Source of the DNA: SHLQ01 sp964494395
GTDB taxonomy: Bacteria; Actinomycetota; Acidimicrobiia; Acidimicrobiales; SHLQ01
Assembly: GCA_964494395.1 (NCBI GenBank)
Contig: CAZBTI010000004.1
Location: 1 to 55,643, forward strand
Length of the DNA stretch: 55,643 nt
Direction of reading: 5' to 3'
Made by a program: the position numbers and the translations under genes. Shown here piece by piece: positions 1 to 8,871 of the stretch. The stretch's first letter is position 1; each line of letters begins with the position of its first letter. The notes beneath the pieces were generated by a model. The model was not told the DNA's origin, ran no database searches, and saw only the letters and a program-made list of their open reading frames with translations.

Positions 1-56
1 GGCGGTGGATTATACGCACCGCTTCGGCGGTGGATTAAAGGACTGAGATAACCCCA
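1..56 (+). other. Region upstream of infB, possible end of preceding gene
   Basis: A 12-bp direct repeat (GGCGGTGGATTA) occurs at 1-12 and 26-37, a 25-nt period. All three forward frames close before infB (stops at 36-38, 44-46 and 49-51), so the tail of an upstream gene (ylxR or nusA would be usual here) may end in this stretch. Which frame is real cannot be decided from 50 bases. AAGGAC at 38-43 may serve as the infB ribosome binding site. Confidence 0.3.
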
Positions 57-2906
57 TTGGCAGCAAAGATCCGCGTTTACGAACTCGCACGAGAGCTCGG
101 GCTCAGCAACGCTGAGACCCTCGAACTCTGTGACGCGCTCGGAATTGGCGCGAAAAGTCACTCCTCCAGCATCGTCGATGCGCAGGCTGACCGAGTCCGT
201 CGTAAGGCCGACCGTGAGGGGCTGATCCGGGAGGTCCCAGCCGAAGAAGAAGAGAAGCCAGAGGTCGAAGAAGCACCTAAGCCGTCAAAGGCGGTATCGA
301 CCAAGAAGCCACCTCCAAAGAAGAAGGCTGCAGCCGAAGCGCCGGCTGAGCCAGAACCGACTCCTGAGCCGGTTGCGGCTGTGCCGGAACCAGAACCAGA
401 ACCAGAACCGGTTGCACCAGTCGAGGTCGCCGCCGAGGCCGCAGCACCCGACGTTACTGAAACCTCCGACGCTGGGCTCGATGACTCAGACGCAGCTCCA
501 GAACCCAGCCAAGAGCTCCCAAAGGGCATCGTCTCTTCCAAGGATTCTCGCCGTCCAATAGTCGAGGGCACTATTGCACCTCCTCCAACGGCGACCCCAA
601 AGCCAAAGCCGTCCGAAGACGGCCCGCCCTCTGCTGAAAGCAGCGGCGCTACTGCCATTGGCGACGATCCCAAGAAGGGTGGCGCTCCAACGCCACCACC
701 CGGCGGACCAACCGGTCCACGCTCGGTCTCTGGAAAGCCAATTCCGCCACCGCCGGGACCGCCGCGGTCCCAGTCGGGTAAGCCAATTCCGCCTCCCCCC
801 GGAGCGCCCAGAGGACAGCGTCCAGGCGCTGGCGCTGGCGCTGGACAGCGTCCCGGTGGCTACAGCGGTGGTCCACCCCGTAGTGGCGGTGGAGGAGCCC
901 CCGGAGGTGGCGGAGGAGCTCCCGGAGGTGGCGGAGGCCGTCCTGGTGGCGGAGGTCGTCCAGGCGGTGGCGGCCGTCCAGGTGGAGGCGCAGGTCGCCG
1001 CCCACCAAAGCGCAAGAGTCGCCGTCGTCGCAATCGCGAAGAACTCCAGCCAATGGACGTTCCGAGCTACAGCTCCGACGATGCACCAGTCCCGACCGGG
1101 ATGGTCGTGATCGAGCGTTCGATCACCCCACTCGACCTGGGGCCAAAGTTCAACCGTACGGCCGCCGACGTTGTCCGCTTCATGATGCAGCAGGGCGAAA
1201 TGGTGACGGCTACGCAGTCGCTAAACGACGAGCTCATCACCGCGTTTGCCGAGGACCTCGGCGCCGAGGTGAAGCTCGTCGACCCAGGTGAAGAGCAAGA
1301 AGTTGAGCTTCGCAAGATGCTCGGAATCGACGACGGTGGCGAAGACGAAGATGAGGTAGACGACGATGTTGCCCCAACCCGTCCTCCGGTGATCACCGTT
1401 ATGGGTCACGTCGACCACGGCAAGACCAAATTGCTCGACCAGATTCGCCAGGCCAACGTGGTCGATGGTGAAGCTGGCGGCATCACGCAGCACATCGGTG
1501 CGTACCAGACTGTTCGCAATGGCGAAACGCTGACCTTCATCGATACGCCGGGCCACGAGGCGTTCACCGCCATGCGTTCCCGCGGCGCAAAGGCCACCGA
1601 CATTGTCATTCTCGTCGTCGCAGCAGACGACGGCATGATGCCGCAGACCATCGAAGCGCTGAACCACGCGAAGGCCGCCGAAGTTCCGATCGTCGTTGCG
1701 ATCAACAAGATCGACCGCGAGAACGCGAATCCACAGCGGGTGCTTTCACAGCTGACCGAACATGACCTGATCCCTGAAAGCTTCGGTGGCGACGTCATTG
1801 TTCAGGAAGTCTCGGCGCTGAAGAACATCGGCATCGACGAACTGCTCGACCAGATCATCTTGGTCGCAGAGGTTGAAGAACTCCGGGCCGACCCTGACGA
1901 GAAGGCAAAGGGCGTTGTCCTCGAAGCCAACCTCGACATCGGCCGTGGCCCGGTCGCTACCGTGCTCGTGCAAGAAGGCACCCTTAAGGTCGGGGACCCA
2001 ATGGTCTCTGGCGCAGCGTGGGGTCGTGTGCGTGCACTCATTAACGACATGGGCGAACAAGTGAAGGTCGCGGGTCCGTCGACGCCGGTTCAGGTGCTCG
2101 GTCTCAGCGATGTCGCCGAAGCAGGGCGCGACTTCAACATCGCGCCCAGCGAGAAGGTCGCCTCAAAGGTTGCCGATACGCGCGAACACCATCAGCGCCA
2201 GTCGACCTTCGGCAAGACATCGGCTGCCACCAGTGGCGGCGCACGCCTCGAAGACATCTTCGAACAGATTCAGCGCGGCGAAGCAGCCAACCTCAACCTC
2301 ATCATCAAGACCGATGTGAACGGCACGCTCGAGGCGCTCACCGAGTCGCTCAAGAAGTTGGAGACTCCCGAGGTCAAGCCAACGTTTGTGCACCGTGGTG
2401 TTGGTGGCATTACCGAGAACGATATTCAACTCGCCGCGGCGTCGAATGCCACGATCATTGGCTTCAACGTGCGTCCGGACCGCAAGGCCCGAACCATGGC
2501 CGATGCTGAGGGCGTCGAGATCCGAACCTATGAGATCATCTACAAGCTGCTCGAAGACATCGAGTCGGCAATGATCGGCATGCTCGCTCCCGAGTTCGAG
2601 GAGATCGTCACCGGCGACGCAGAGGTCCGAGACATCTTCTCGGTGCCAAAGATCGGCAAGATTGCTGGTTGCTACGTCCAGAACGGTCTCATTTCCCGCA
2701 ACTCCAAGGTGCGGTTCATCCGCGAAGGCAACATTCTTTGGAAGGGCGAGATCAAGTCTCTACGTCGCTTCAAAGAAGACGTCAAGGAAGTCGCTGCTGG
2801 ATACGAGTGCGGCATTGGCTTGTCGGACTTCCAAGACCTGCGTGATGGCGACATTATCGAGACCTACGAGGAGCGCGAGATCGAGCGTTCGATCACTGGT
2901 TCTTAG
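57..2906 (+). CDS. infB: Translation initiation factor IF-2
   Basis: GTPase that delivers fMet-tRNA to the 30S subunit and promotes subunit joining. The 949-residue protein begins with an IF2_N helical domain (residues 1-55). A long Pro/Ala/Glu then Gly-rich linker follows (about 60-330), then a second IF2_N-like segment (about 345-410). The GTPase domain has G1 GHVDHGKT at 450-457, G3 DTPGH at 496-500 and G4 NKID at 550-553, followed by the beta-barrel and C-terminal fMet-tRNA-binding domains. The start is TTG at 57, the only one giving the conserved N-terminus (AAKIRVYELA). The length is typical of actinobacterial IF-2. rbfA follows after 12 nt, so the genes are probably co-transcribed. Confidence 0.97.
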   Translation: MAAKIRVYELARELGLSNAETLELCDALGIGAKSHSSSIVDAQADRVRRKADREGLIREVPAEEEEKPEVEEAPKPSKAVSTKKPPPKKKAAAEAPAEPEPTPEPVAAVPEPEPEPEPVAPVEVAAEAAAPDVTETSDAGLDDSDAAPEPSQELPKGIVSSKDSRRPIVEGTIAPPPTATPKPKPSEDGPPSAESSGATAIGDDPKKGGAPTPPPGGPTGPRSVSGKPIPPPPGPPRSQSGKPIPPPPGAPRGQRPGAGAGAGQRPGGYSGGPPRSGGGGAPGGGGGAPGGGGGRPGGGGRPGGGGRPGGGAGRRPPKRKSRRRRNREELQPMDVPSYSSDDAPVPTGMVVIERSITPLDLGPKFNRTAADVVRFMMQQGEMVTATQSLNDELITAFAEDLGAEVKLVDPGEEQEVELRKMLGIDDGGEDEDEVDDDVAPTRPPVITVMGHVDHGKTKLLDQIRQANVVDGEAGGITQHIGAYQTVRNGETLTFIDTPGHEAFTAMRSRGAKATDIVILVVAADDGMMPQTIEALNHAKAAEVPIVVAINKIDRENANPQRVLSQLTEHDLIPESFGGDVIVQEVSALKNIGIDELLDQIILVAEVEELRADPDEKAKGVVLEANLDIGRGPVATVLVQEGTLKVGDPMVSGAAWGRVRALINDMGEQVKVAGPSTPVQVLGLSDVAEAGRDFNIAPSEKVASKVADTREHHQRQSTFGKTSAATSGGARLEDIFEQIQRGEAANLNLIIKTDVNGTLEALTESLKKLETPEVKPTFVHRGVGGITENDIQLAAASNATIIGFNVRPDRKARTMADAEGVEIRTYEIIYKLLEDIESAMIGMLAPEFEEIVTGDAEVRDIFSVPKIGKIAGCYVQNGLISRNSKVRFIREGNILWKGEIKSLRRFKEDVKEVAAGYECGIGLSDFQDLRDGDIIETYEEREIERSITGS

Positions 2907-2918
2907 AGGTCGCGTGCC

Positions 2919-3517
2919 ATGGGCTCACGACGCCGACACGTCCAGGGATCGGGGCGCACCCAAGCCTCGCAACGCAGTTCGCGCTTAAATGAGCTGCTGC
3001 GCGAGATCATTGCTGAAGAGCTCAATCGCATCGATGACGAACGTCTCGACTGGGTGAGCATTACCCACGTGCGGACCGACCGAAGCCTCGATCGAGCTGT
3101 CGTCATGTTCACCGCTGCGCTTGGTGACATCGACGAGGAGTTCGCTCTGGTCGAGGTATTCGAGGAGCACCGTAAGCGGCTGCAAAGTGCCATTGGTCGT
3201 CAGACGAGCCTGCGTCGCACTCCGCCGCTGCTCTTTGAGCCCGACCTGCAACTGCGCAATGCGAGTCGTATCGAGAACCTGATTGCTGAAGAGAAGCAGC
3301 GCCCCGGCAATTCGGAAGACTCGGGCGAAGATCCGAGCGAAGACTCGGGCGAAGANNNNNNNNNNNNNNNNNNNNNNNNNNNNNNNNNNNNNNNNNNNNN
3401 NNNNNNNNNNNNNNNNNNNNNNNNNNNNNNNNNNNNNNNNNNNNNNNNNNNNNNNGCGAAGACTCGGGCGAAGATCCGAGCGAAGACTCGGGCGAAGATC
3501 CGAGCGAAGAACAGTAG
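2919..3517 (+). CDS. rbfA: 30S ribosome-binding factor RbfA with acidic repeat tail (interrupted by gap)
   Basis: RbfA binds the 30S subunit and helps 16S rRNA maturation. The first ~125 residues are a complete RbfA KH-like domain. AGAGG at 2905-2909 precedes the ATG. Beyond the domain the protein runs into a tandem repeat with unit EDSGEDPS, which is interrupted by 100 Ns (3356-3455). After the gap the repeat frame continues and closes with EEQ and TAG at 3515-3517. Reading straight through 100 Ns puts the downstream part out of frame, so the drawn gap length is wrong modulo 3. RbfA proteins are usually 110-150 residues. The acidic C-terminal extension is unusual and its role is unknown. Confidence 0.9.
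3315..3508 (+). repeat. 24-bp coding tandem repeat (EDSGEDPS) containing the gap
   Basis: The unit is two related 12-mers, GAAGACTCGGGC and GAAGATCCGAGC. About 1.7 units are visible before the gap (3315-3355). Two full units plus the last two bases of another follow it (3456-3505), and a degenerate GAAGAA ends the array. The left side stops at base 17 of the unit and the right side resumes at base 23. In a perfect array the missing sequence would be 5+24k bases, which also restores the rbfA frame. Confidence 0.95.
3356..3455. other. Assembly gap (100 N)
   Basis: Exactly 100 Ns, the usual placeholder for a gap of unknown size, lying within the 24-bp tandem repeat of rbfA. It should not be read as real length. 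ORFs that run through it (for example one starting at 3283) are artefacts. Confidence 0.99.
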
Positions 3518-3519
3518 GC

Positions 3520-4434
3520 GTGGGCAAGCGCCAGCGAGATCCGGGTCCGACCGGATTCGCAATCGTCGACAAGCCACGGGGCTGGACCAGCCATGACGTC
3601 GTTGCCAAGGCGCGGGGAGTCTTTAAGACTCGCAAGGTCGGTCATTCAGGAACTCTCGACCCTGATGCGACGGGTGTGTTGTTGCTCGGCGTAGGCAAGG
3701 CCACCCGGGTTCTCCGTTTCCTCGATGGTGTACCAAAGGCGTACACCGGCGAGATCCGATTTGGTTCAGAGACTGATTCGCTCGATTCGACCGGTGTTGT
3801 TACCAAGACCTACGACATGGTTGCAATCGACCTCGACGCTGCTCGAGAGGCAGCCAAGACGCTGACCGGCGACATCTTGCAGGTGCCGCCGATGGTGAGT
3901 GCGAAGAAGGTCGATGGCAAGCGACTGCACGAACTTGCTCGCGAGGGCATTGAGATCGAACGGAAGCCCGTACCGGTGACCGTCTACTCGTTCGACCTCG
4001 AACCCACAGATGACCAGATGACGCTTCGATGCTCAGTCGAGTGCTCGGCTGGTACATACATCCGCTCGCTTGCTGCAGACCTCGGGACGGCTCTCGGGGG
4101 AGGGGCGCATCTCCACGGGCTTCGTCGAACAGCCATTGGTTCGTTTACCGAGGCCATGGCTGCACCGCTCGACGAGGTCGAACTTCGACCGGCGGCTGAA
4201 TTCGTATCGGATCTCGGGTTGATCGAGGTCGACGAAGAAACCGAACTCGACGTGCGCTACGGGCGAGTACTCGATGCCGCTCGAATTGGGGCGTCGGGCG
4301 AGGGGATCTACCCTTTGGTTAACGCTGCTGGTGAATTGCTGGCGGTATACGAGCCCCACCGCGGGGACACGGTAAAGCCGGCGGTTGTGTTGGCCGAACC
4401 TCCCCCGAAGACCAACCCTCCCGAGGCCGAGTAG
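3520..4434 (+). CDS. truB: tRNA pseudouridine(55) synthase TruB
   Basis: Makes pseudouridine 55 in the T-loop of tRNAs. GTG at 3520, two bases after the rbfA stop, gives a 304-residue protein beginning GKRQRDPGPTGF and running into the conserved DKPRGWTSHDVV. The catalytic motif GHSGTLDPDATG contains the nucleophile Asp47. The core TruB fold and a C-terminal PUA-like region follow. An apparent upstream start at 3283 crosses the N gap in the wrong frame and is not real. The gene overlaps ribF by one base (TAGTG), so the two are translationally coupled. Confidence 0.96.
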   Translation: MGKRQRDPGPTGFAIVDKPRGWTSHDVVAKARGVFKTRKVGHSGTLDPDATGVLLLGVGKATRVLRFLDGVPKAYTGEIRFGSETDSLDSTGVVTKTYDMVAIDLDAAREAAKTLTGDILQVPPMVSAKKVDGKRLHELAREGIEIERKPVPVTVYSFDLEPTDDQMTLRCSVECSAGTYIRSLAADLGTALGGGAHLHGLRRTAIGSFTEAMAAPLDEVELRPAAEFVSDLGLIEVDEETELDVRYGRVLDAARIGASGEGIYPLVNAAGELLAVYEPHRGDTVKPAVVLAEPPPKTNPPEAE

Positions 4435-5384
4435 TGAAGATCATTCGAGACAGCGACGACCAGCGAATCGACGCATCAGTGCTCACAACCGGTGCCTTTG
4501 ACGGAATTCACCGTGGTCATCAGACGGTGATTGCCGAGGTCATTCGCCGAGCGGGGGACCGAGGCGTTCCATCGGCGGTAGTTACCTTCGACGTGCACCC
4601 GGCGACCGTGGTGCGCCCCGAGTCAGCACCAAAGCTTCTCACGAGCCTTGCCAGAAAGCTCGAACTGCTCGAAGAGTTGGGTGTCGACGTCGTGTACGTC
4701 ATCGAGTTCGACGAAAAACGAGCCTCTACTACAGCTGAGGAGTTCGTCGAAGACGTGTTCGTGAACCGCCTCGGAGCACAAGAGATCTTGGTCGGTAGCG
4801 ACTTCAACTTCGGAAAGGGCCGCGAAGGCACCGTTTCGCTTCTGGAGGAGTCCGGAACAATGCATGGCTTTCAAGTGGAAGGACTCGAACTTATCCGTAG
4901 GACCGAGACCGAGACCGAACCCGTATCTTCCACCGCGATTCGACGGGCGCTCGTTGGAGGCGATGTCGAGGGAGCCTCGGTCATGCTCGGGCGACCGTTC
5001 GAGATGTGTGGGGAAGTCGTGCAAGGCGATCAGCGCGGTCGAACGATCGGCTTCCCGACCGCCAACGTCATGTTGCCCGACGAGTTCGCGCGGCCTGCAA
5101 ACGGTGTCTATGCCTGCCGCTACGTTCAGCCAGATGGTACTGAGCATCAGGCGGCGGTCAACGTTGGTGTTCGGCCAACGTTCTATGACAACGCCGACTC
5201 GGCGGTGCTCGAAGCGCATCTGCTCGACTTTCCCGCCGAGGGAGAGTCTGGCGATCTGTACGGACAGGTCGCGAAGGTGCAGTTCTTGTATTTCCTGCGA
5301 AGCGAGCGCCGATTCAACGGAATCGACGAACTTTCAGCGCAACTGGCCCTCGATATTGCGGAGACTCGTACCAGGCTGTTATAG
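4434..5384 (+). CDS. ribF: Bifunctional riboflavin kinase / FAD synthetase
   Basis: Converts riboflavin to FMN and FMN to FAD. The N-terminal adenylyltransferase domain carries GAFDGIHRGH (residues 20-29) and a later SSTAIRRAL segment. The C-terminal riboflavin kinase domain starts near residue 180 and carries GRTIGFPTAN (202-211) and NVGVRPTF. At 316 residues it matches the family. GTG start at 4434 shares a base with the truB stop. Confidence 0.96.
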   Translation: MKIIRDSDDQRIDASVLTTGAFDGIHRGHQTVIAEVIRRAGDRGVPSAVVTFDVHPATVVRPESAPKLLTSLARKLELLEELGVDVVYVIEFDEKRASTTAEEFVEDVFVNRLGAQEILVGSDFNFGKGREGTVSLLEESGTMHGFQVEGLELIRRTETETEPVSSTAIRRALVGGDVEGASVMLGRPFEMCGEVVQGDQRGRTIGFPTANVMLPDEFARPANGVYACRYVQPDGTEHQAAVNVGVRPTFYDNADSAVLEAHLLDFPAEGESGDLYGQVAKVQFLYFLRSERRFNGIDELSAQLALDIAETRTRLL

Positions 5385-5406
5385 CCGTACACAGAGAGAA
5401 CCTCTC

Positions 5407-6936
5407 GTGAACGACTCCCCGGTCGCTCAGCAGCCCAGTACTCTTCGGTTGATGCCACGCGTTGAGCGCTCTCCCGCGATGATCGCCGCCAACTTCGTGT
5501 GTTTGGTCGGCTTTGTCGGCCTTGCCGTGCTCGATGCTCGGGCGGGGACGCTCAGAGACGGCATCGTCATCGAGACCATGGTGTGGTACGGAATTGCCTT
5601 TGTGGGCTTCCTCGGCGCTGTATGGGTAAACGAACGTTCGAAGATTTCGATGGGTTGGATCTGGGGAGCGGCGGTTCTCTTCCGTCTGATACTGCTCACT
5701 ACCGATCCAAGCCTGAGTGACGACGTATATCGCTACATCTGGGAAGGAAATCTCCTGACCGAGGGGGTTAGCCCGTATCAGGCGCCGATCAACGCTCCCG
5801 AACTCGATCAGTTCGATAGCCCACTGCGTGCATTGGTGAACAATCCTGACTTCGCGAGTCCATATCTGCCCGCTACGCACCTCGTGTTTTCGCTGACAGC
5901 GCTACTGCTGCCAAACACGCCACTGTCGTTCCAGATCGTCATGACCATTCTCGAGTTGGGGGCAGCGTGGGGGATGATGACCCTTTTGCGAACGGTGTCG
6001 ATCCGGCCACAACGCATCTTGCTGTGGTTGTGGAACCCGTTGGTCGTCGTCGAGATCGCGCAGGGTGCACACCTCGACGCCATCATGATCGCCTTTACCG
6101 TCGCTGCTCTCGTCGTGACTTTTCATTCGAGGTTTTCGCCGACCGGTCTTCTCGGTCCGGTGTTGCTCGGTCTGGCGACCCTCACCCGTCCAATCCCGGT
6201 ACTGCTCACACCCGTGCTGTTCTGGAGATGGAACTGGCCGCAACGATTGGCCTACGCCGGAACGCTCATCATCGGCGTTGGACCCTTCATTGCGTGGTCG
6301 GGTTCGGGCATTGGAGAGGGGCCGGGAAGGGGAGTCTTCGGATCCGGGCAGGAGTACACCGAGACCTTCCGCTTCAACTCGGCGATTTACCAAGCCTTTG
6401 AACAGTGGGTGGGTAGCCAGGGCCTTGATGATCGTGGGCTGAACGAGCCGCGCCTGTTGACCATGCTGATTATCTTCGGGGTGTATTTCTTGTGGATGGC
6501 GTGGGTCTGGAACGCCGCACGCTCTCGGACGACCGCGCTTAGCTTGCTCCGTCTAAGTATCGTCCCATTGATCGGCTACACGTTGATCACGCCGGTCTTT
6601 CACCCGTGGTACCTCCTGTTGCTAGTGGCACTCGTGTTGTTCCAGACGCCGACCGAGACCGAACCTTCGCGACGCTGGTTCGCTCTTGCACCGTGGGCTT
6701 GGTTGAGCTTCGCCCTCGTGATTTCGTACATCACCTACCAAGACCCGAACTTCTTTTTTGAGCGGGCGTGGGTGAGACGGGTCGAATGGTGGCCAACGCT
6801 CGCTATGGGAGCGGCGGTATTTTTCGGTCAGCGGTTCCTGTTCACGAAGAGCGCTCAATCGCCAGCGCCACTGTCCGGCGAGCAATATTCTCCACCGAAT
6901 CAAATCGAGGAAGGTCTCCAACGAGATCTTCGTTGA
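5407..6936 (+). CDS. GT-C type polyprenol-phosphate-dependent mannosyltransferase-like membrane protein
   Basis: A 509-residue protein with about ten or more hydrophobic segments. After the first few membrane segments it has SDDVYRYIWEG (residues 104-114), a paired-Asp signature of GT-C glycosyltransferases in the DUF2029/GT87 and actinobacterial MptA/MptB-like families. These use polyprenyl-phosphate sugars on the outer face of the membrane to build lipoglycans or wall glycans. The ORF is open far upstream inside ribF, but GTG at 5407 (22 nt after ribF, with GAGAG ahead) starts just before the first hydrophobic segment; ATG 5452 is an alternative. Its last 95 bp overlap the convergent ADP-ribosylglycohydrolase gene. 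Donor and acceptor cannot be deduced. Confidence 0.75.
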   Translation: MNDSPVAQQPSTLRLMPRVERSPAMIAANFVCLVGFVGLAVLDARAGTLRDGIVIETMVWYGIAFVGFLGAVWVNERSKISMGWIWGAAVLFRLILLTTDPSLSDDVYRYIWEGNLLTEGVSPYQAPINAPELDQFDSPLRALVNNPDFASPYLPATHLVFSLTALLLPNTPLSFQIVMTILELGAAWGMMTLLRTVSIRPQRILLWLWNPLVVVEIAQGAHLDAIMIAFTVAALVVTFHSRFSPTGLLGPVLLGLATLTRPIPVLLTPVLFWRWNWPQRLAYAGTLIIGVGPFIAWSGSGIGEGPGRGVFGSGQEYTETFRFNSAIYQAFEQWVGSQGLDDRGLNEPRLLTMLIIFGVYFLWMAWVWNAARSRTTALSLLRLSIVPLIGYTLITPVFHPWYLLLLVALVLFQTPTETEPSRRWFALAPWAWLSFALVISYITYQDPNFFFERAWVRRVEWWPTLAMGAAVFFGQRFLFTKSAQSPAPLSGEQYSPPNQIEEGLQRDLR

Positions 6937-7945
6937 AATACACATCGCTCGCCGACGCCCATGGTTCGGGGAGGTCGTCGGCACCCAGGATGAGACCGAG
7001 CAACCCGGCAGACGTGGTCATGTTGTTGTCGGCATCCCAGCCTGCAAGGCCAGCGATGGTGACGGTTTCGGTGATGTCGCCGTCGCCGTAGAGCAGTGCC
7101 ATGATCGTCGAGGCAAAGTTGACCCGGCTCGCCCACCACTCGGGGTCGGTGTCGTACTTCTCGCCAATGAGCGCGCGAGTGGCCCGCCAGTCGTCGGGGT
7201 TCTGCTCGAACCATGTAACGACGTCGTCGTAGATGGGGGCGATGATCGAGTCTGCGGGCTCGTCGGCGCGGGCTTCGTCGAGAAGCGATGCCATGTCGGT
7301 TGCGAACAACGCCCGACTATAGAGATGGGCATAGAACGCGCTGGCGTCGAGTGCGGGTCCGCTGCTGGTCACCGAACCAAATCGCCGGGCTTGTTCGCGC
7401 GCCTCGTTTGGGTCGTTGACCGAGAGCATGCCGAACAACTCGGTTTCGAGTTGGGCGTCCATTGCCCAGGCTCCCTCGGGGTTGAGTTCGGGGCTTCCGG
7501 TCTCCGGTGGGACCACGCCGTCGAGCATCAGGTCGTGTGCTCGACGGGTGGCCACCCAAATGTCGCCTTCGAGGTGATCGACCCACTCGTCACGAATCTG
7601 TTCGTACGTTGGGTCGAGCCCGTGGGTTTCGAAGATGTGCAGGTCGAGCCACTCGATGTGGGTGTCGTCGTCGGTCGACCATTCGTCGAGCAAGACCAAC
7701 TCGATCGAATTACCCGGGCCGGGCTCGTCGAGCCAGATCCCTTCGATCGGGAGGCCGCTGTGGTTCGCGACCATGGTCGCAATCCACGAGCCGTGCACGG
7801 CGTTGAATAGGCGATCCTCTGAGATTCCGCCCACCGACGCGCCGTCGTCGTCGCCTTGAGAGTTGACGAGAACGATCAGCCCGATCGTCACGAGGATGAG
7901 GATGAGGATGAACACCCCAAGAAGCACAAACCCGCGACGACTCAT
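6842..7945 (-). CDS. Membrane-anchored ADP-ribosylglycohydrolase family protein
   Basis: A 367-residue protein. Residues 5-28 form one strong N-terminal hydrophobic segment (signal anchor), so the rest probably lies outside the membrane. The body matches the ADP-ribosyl-GH fold: TDDDT at 91-95 corresponds to the TDDT metal-binding motif, and WDADNN at 303-308 to the C-terminal GGDTDTN motif, here with G-to-W and T-to-A changes. The usual GDAxG near the N-terminus is replaced by HGSWIA. The family removes ADP-ribose from proteins, nucleic acids or small molecules using two metal ions; activity is plausible but not certain. ATG at 7945 starts just before the anchor. The stop lies inside the convergent glycosyltransferase gene. 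Confidence 0.72.
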   Translation of the reverse strand: MSRRGFVLLGVFILILILVTIGLIVLVNSQGDDDGASVGGISEDRLFNAVHGSWIATMVANHSGLPIEGIWLDEPGPGNSIELVLLDEWSTDDDTHIEWLDLHIFETHGLDPTYEQIRDEWVDHLEGDIWVATRRAHDLMLDGVVPPETGSPELNPEGAWAMDAQLETELFGMLSVNDPNEAREQARRFGSVTSSGPALDASAFYAHLYSRALFATDMASLLDEARADEPADSIIAPIYDDVVTWFEQNPDDWRATRALIGEKYDTDPEWWASRVNFASTIMALLYGDGDITETVTIAGLAGWDADNNMTTSAGLLGLILGADDLPEPWASASDVYFNEDLVGDLPRFDSVENIARRTVALAIERSS

Positions 7946-7962
7946 GGTGCTAAGTGTGCCTC

Positions 7963-7968
7963 TACGCT
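7963..7968 (+). promoter_or_regulatory. Leaderless-type -10 box (TACGCT)
   Basis: TACGCT ends 6 nt before ATG 7975, so transcription probably starts at or next to the start codon. It supports ATG 7975 over GTG 7954. Confidence 0.5.
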
Positions 7969-7974
7969 GGAGCG

Positions 7975-8871
7975 ATGGCCAGTCTCCTGCTCGCGCATCC
8001 AACGTTTCTTGCGTTGAGTAAAGACGAACAGGCCGCGTCGAGCCCATACTTCCCGCTCGGCATCTTGTACTTGGCGAGTTGGGTACGAGACGCAGGCCAT
8101 ACGGTTGCAATCTACGACGGAACGTTCGAACCCGGCCCCGAGACGTTCGCCGACGCCCTCGCCGAGCACCAGCCCGATATCGTCGGCGTTTCGGCGCTGC
8201 TGCCAACGAAGGCCGCCGCTCTACAGCTCGCAGAAATGGCCCATGGCGACGGAAGGGTCGTCGTCGTTGGTGGACCGGACCCAACTGCAGACCCAGGGCC
8301 GTACCTCGCGCATGAGGCAGTAGATGTTGTCGTGCACCACGAGGGTGAGCAGACCATCACTCGGCTTCTCGAGCTCTTCGACGCTGGCGAACTCAATCTC
8401 GATGGTCTGCGGAGTGAATCGGGCATTGCTTTCCGGGAGAACGGCTCGATCACCATCAACCAACCCCGGCCACCGATCGAGAACCTCGACGAACTCCCGC
8501 TGCCAGCGCGCGACCTCATAGATATGGATCGCTACCTCAACGTCTGGGAAACCCAGAACGGTTACTCGTCGATGACGATCTCTACCAGTCGAGGGTGCCC
8601 ATACAACTGTTCTTGGTGTCAGGACTCGGTGCACGGCACCAACTTCCGGCAGCGCTCGCCGGAGAGCGTCGCAGCCGAGATAGAAGCGCTCAAGGGCTCG
8701 TTCGCGTTCGAGCGGCTCCGAATGGTCGACGACGTCGATGCGATCTCGCGCACGTGGTTCGACGACTGGGCAGAGGAGGTTGAGCAGCGTGACGCTGCCG
8801 TGCCGTTCGAAGCGCTCAACGATCTCAAACGCACCGACCTGCCGCTACTCGATGTCAAAGACAGCCTTTGA
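7975..8871 (+). CDS. B12-binding radical SAM protein, C-terminally truncated
   Basis: The 298-residue protein begins with a cobalamin-binding Rossmann-like domain (residues 1-140, including VVVVGGPDP). A radical SAM domain follows, with the [4Fe-4S] motif C208-x3-C212-x2-C215 (CPYNCSWC). It ends only 83 residues after the third Cys. In relatives this point (PFEALND, L-rich) leads into the AGC and GVESGS strands of the barrel, which are absent here, so roughly half the barrel and the C-terminal domain are missing. The methyltransferase start overlaps its stop. It may be a decaying gene or a minimal variant; the original substrate is unknown. Confidence 0.75.
   Translation: MASLLLAHPTFLALSKDEQAASSPYFPLGILYLASWVRDAGHTVAIYDGTFEPGPETFADALAEHQPDIVGVSALLPTKAAALQLAEMAHGDGRVVVVGGPDPTADPGPYLAHEAVDVVVHHEGEQTITRLLELFDAGELNLDGLRSESGIAFRENGSITINQPRPPIENLDELPLPARDLIDMDRYLNVWETQNGYSSMTISTSRGCPYNCSWCQDSVHGTNFRQRSPESVAAEIEALKGSFAFERLRMVDDVDAISRTWFDDWAEEVEQRDAAVPFEALNDLKRTDLPLLDVKDSL

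Noticed and set aside
158..673. Antisense frame of 171 codons in infB
   Set aside because: Ser/Gly/Ala low-complexity shadow of the Pro/Glu-rich IF-2 linker.
3283..3520. Upstream extension of truB through the N gap
   Set aside because: The frame exists only because the gap is drawn as 100 bases; the sequence before GTG 3520 belongs to the rbfA repeat in the wrong frame.
4864..6936. A 690-codon forward frame covering half of ribF
   Set aside because: Its first 180 codons lie inside ribF in another frame and read as Arg/Ser-rich noise; membrane-protein character starts only after GTG 5407.
6842..8284. Longer start (8284) for the ADP-ribosylglycohydrolase
   Set aside because: The extension is Arg-rich shadow of the radical SAM gene; ATG 7945 starts directly before the signal anchor.
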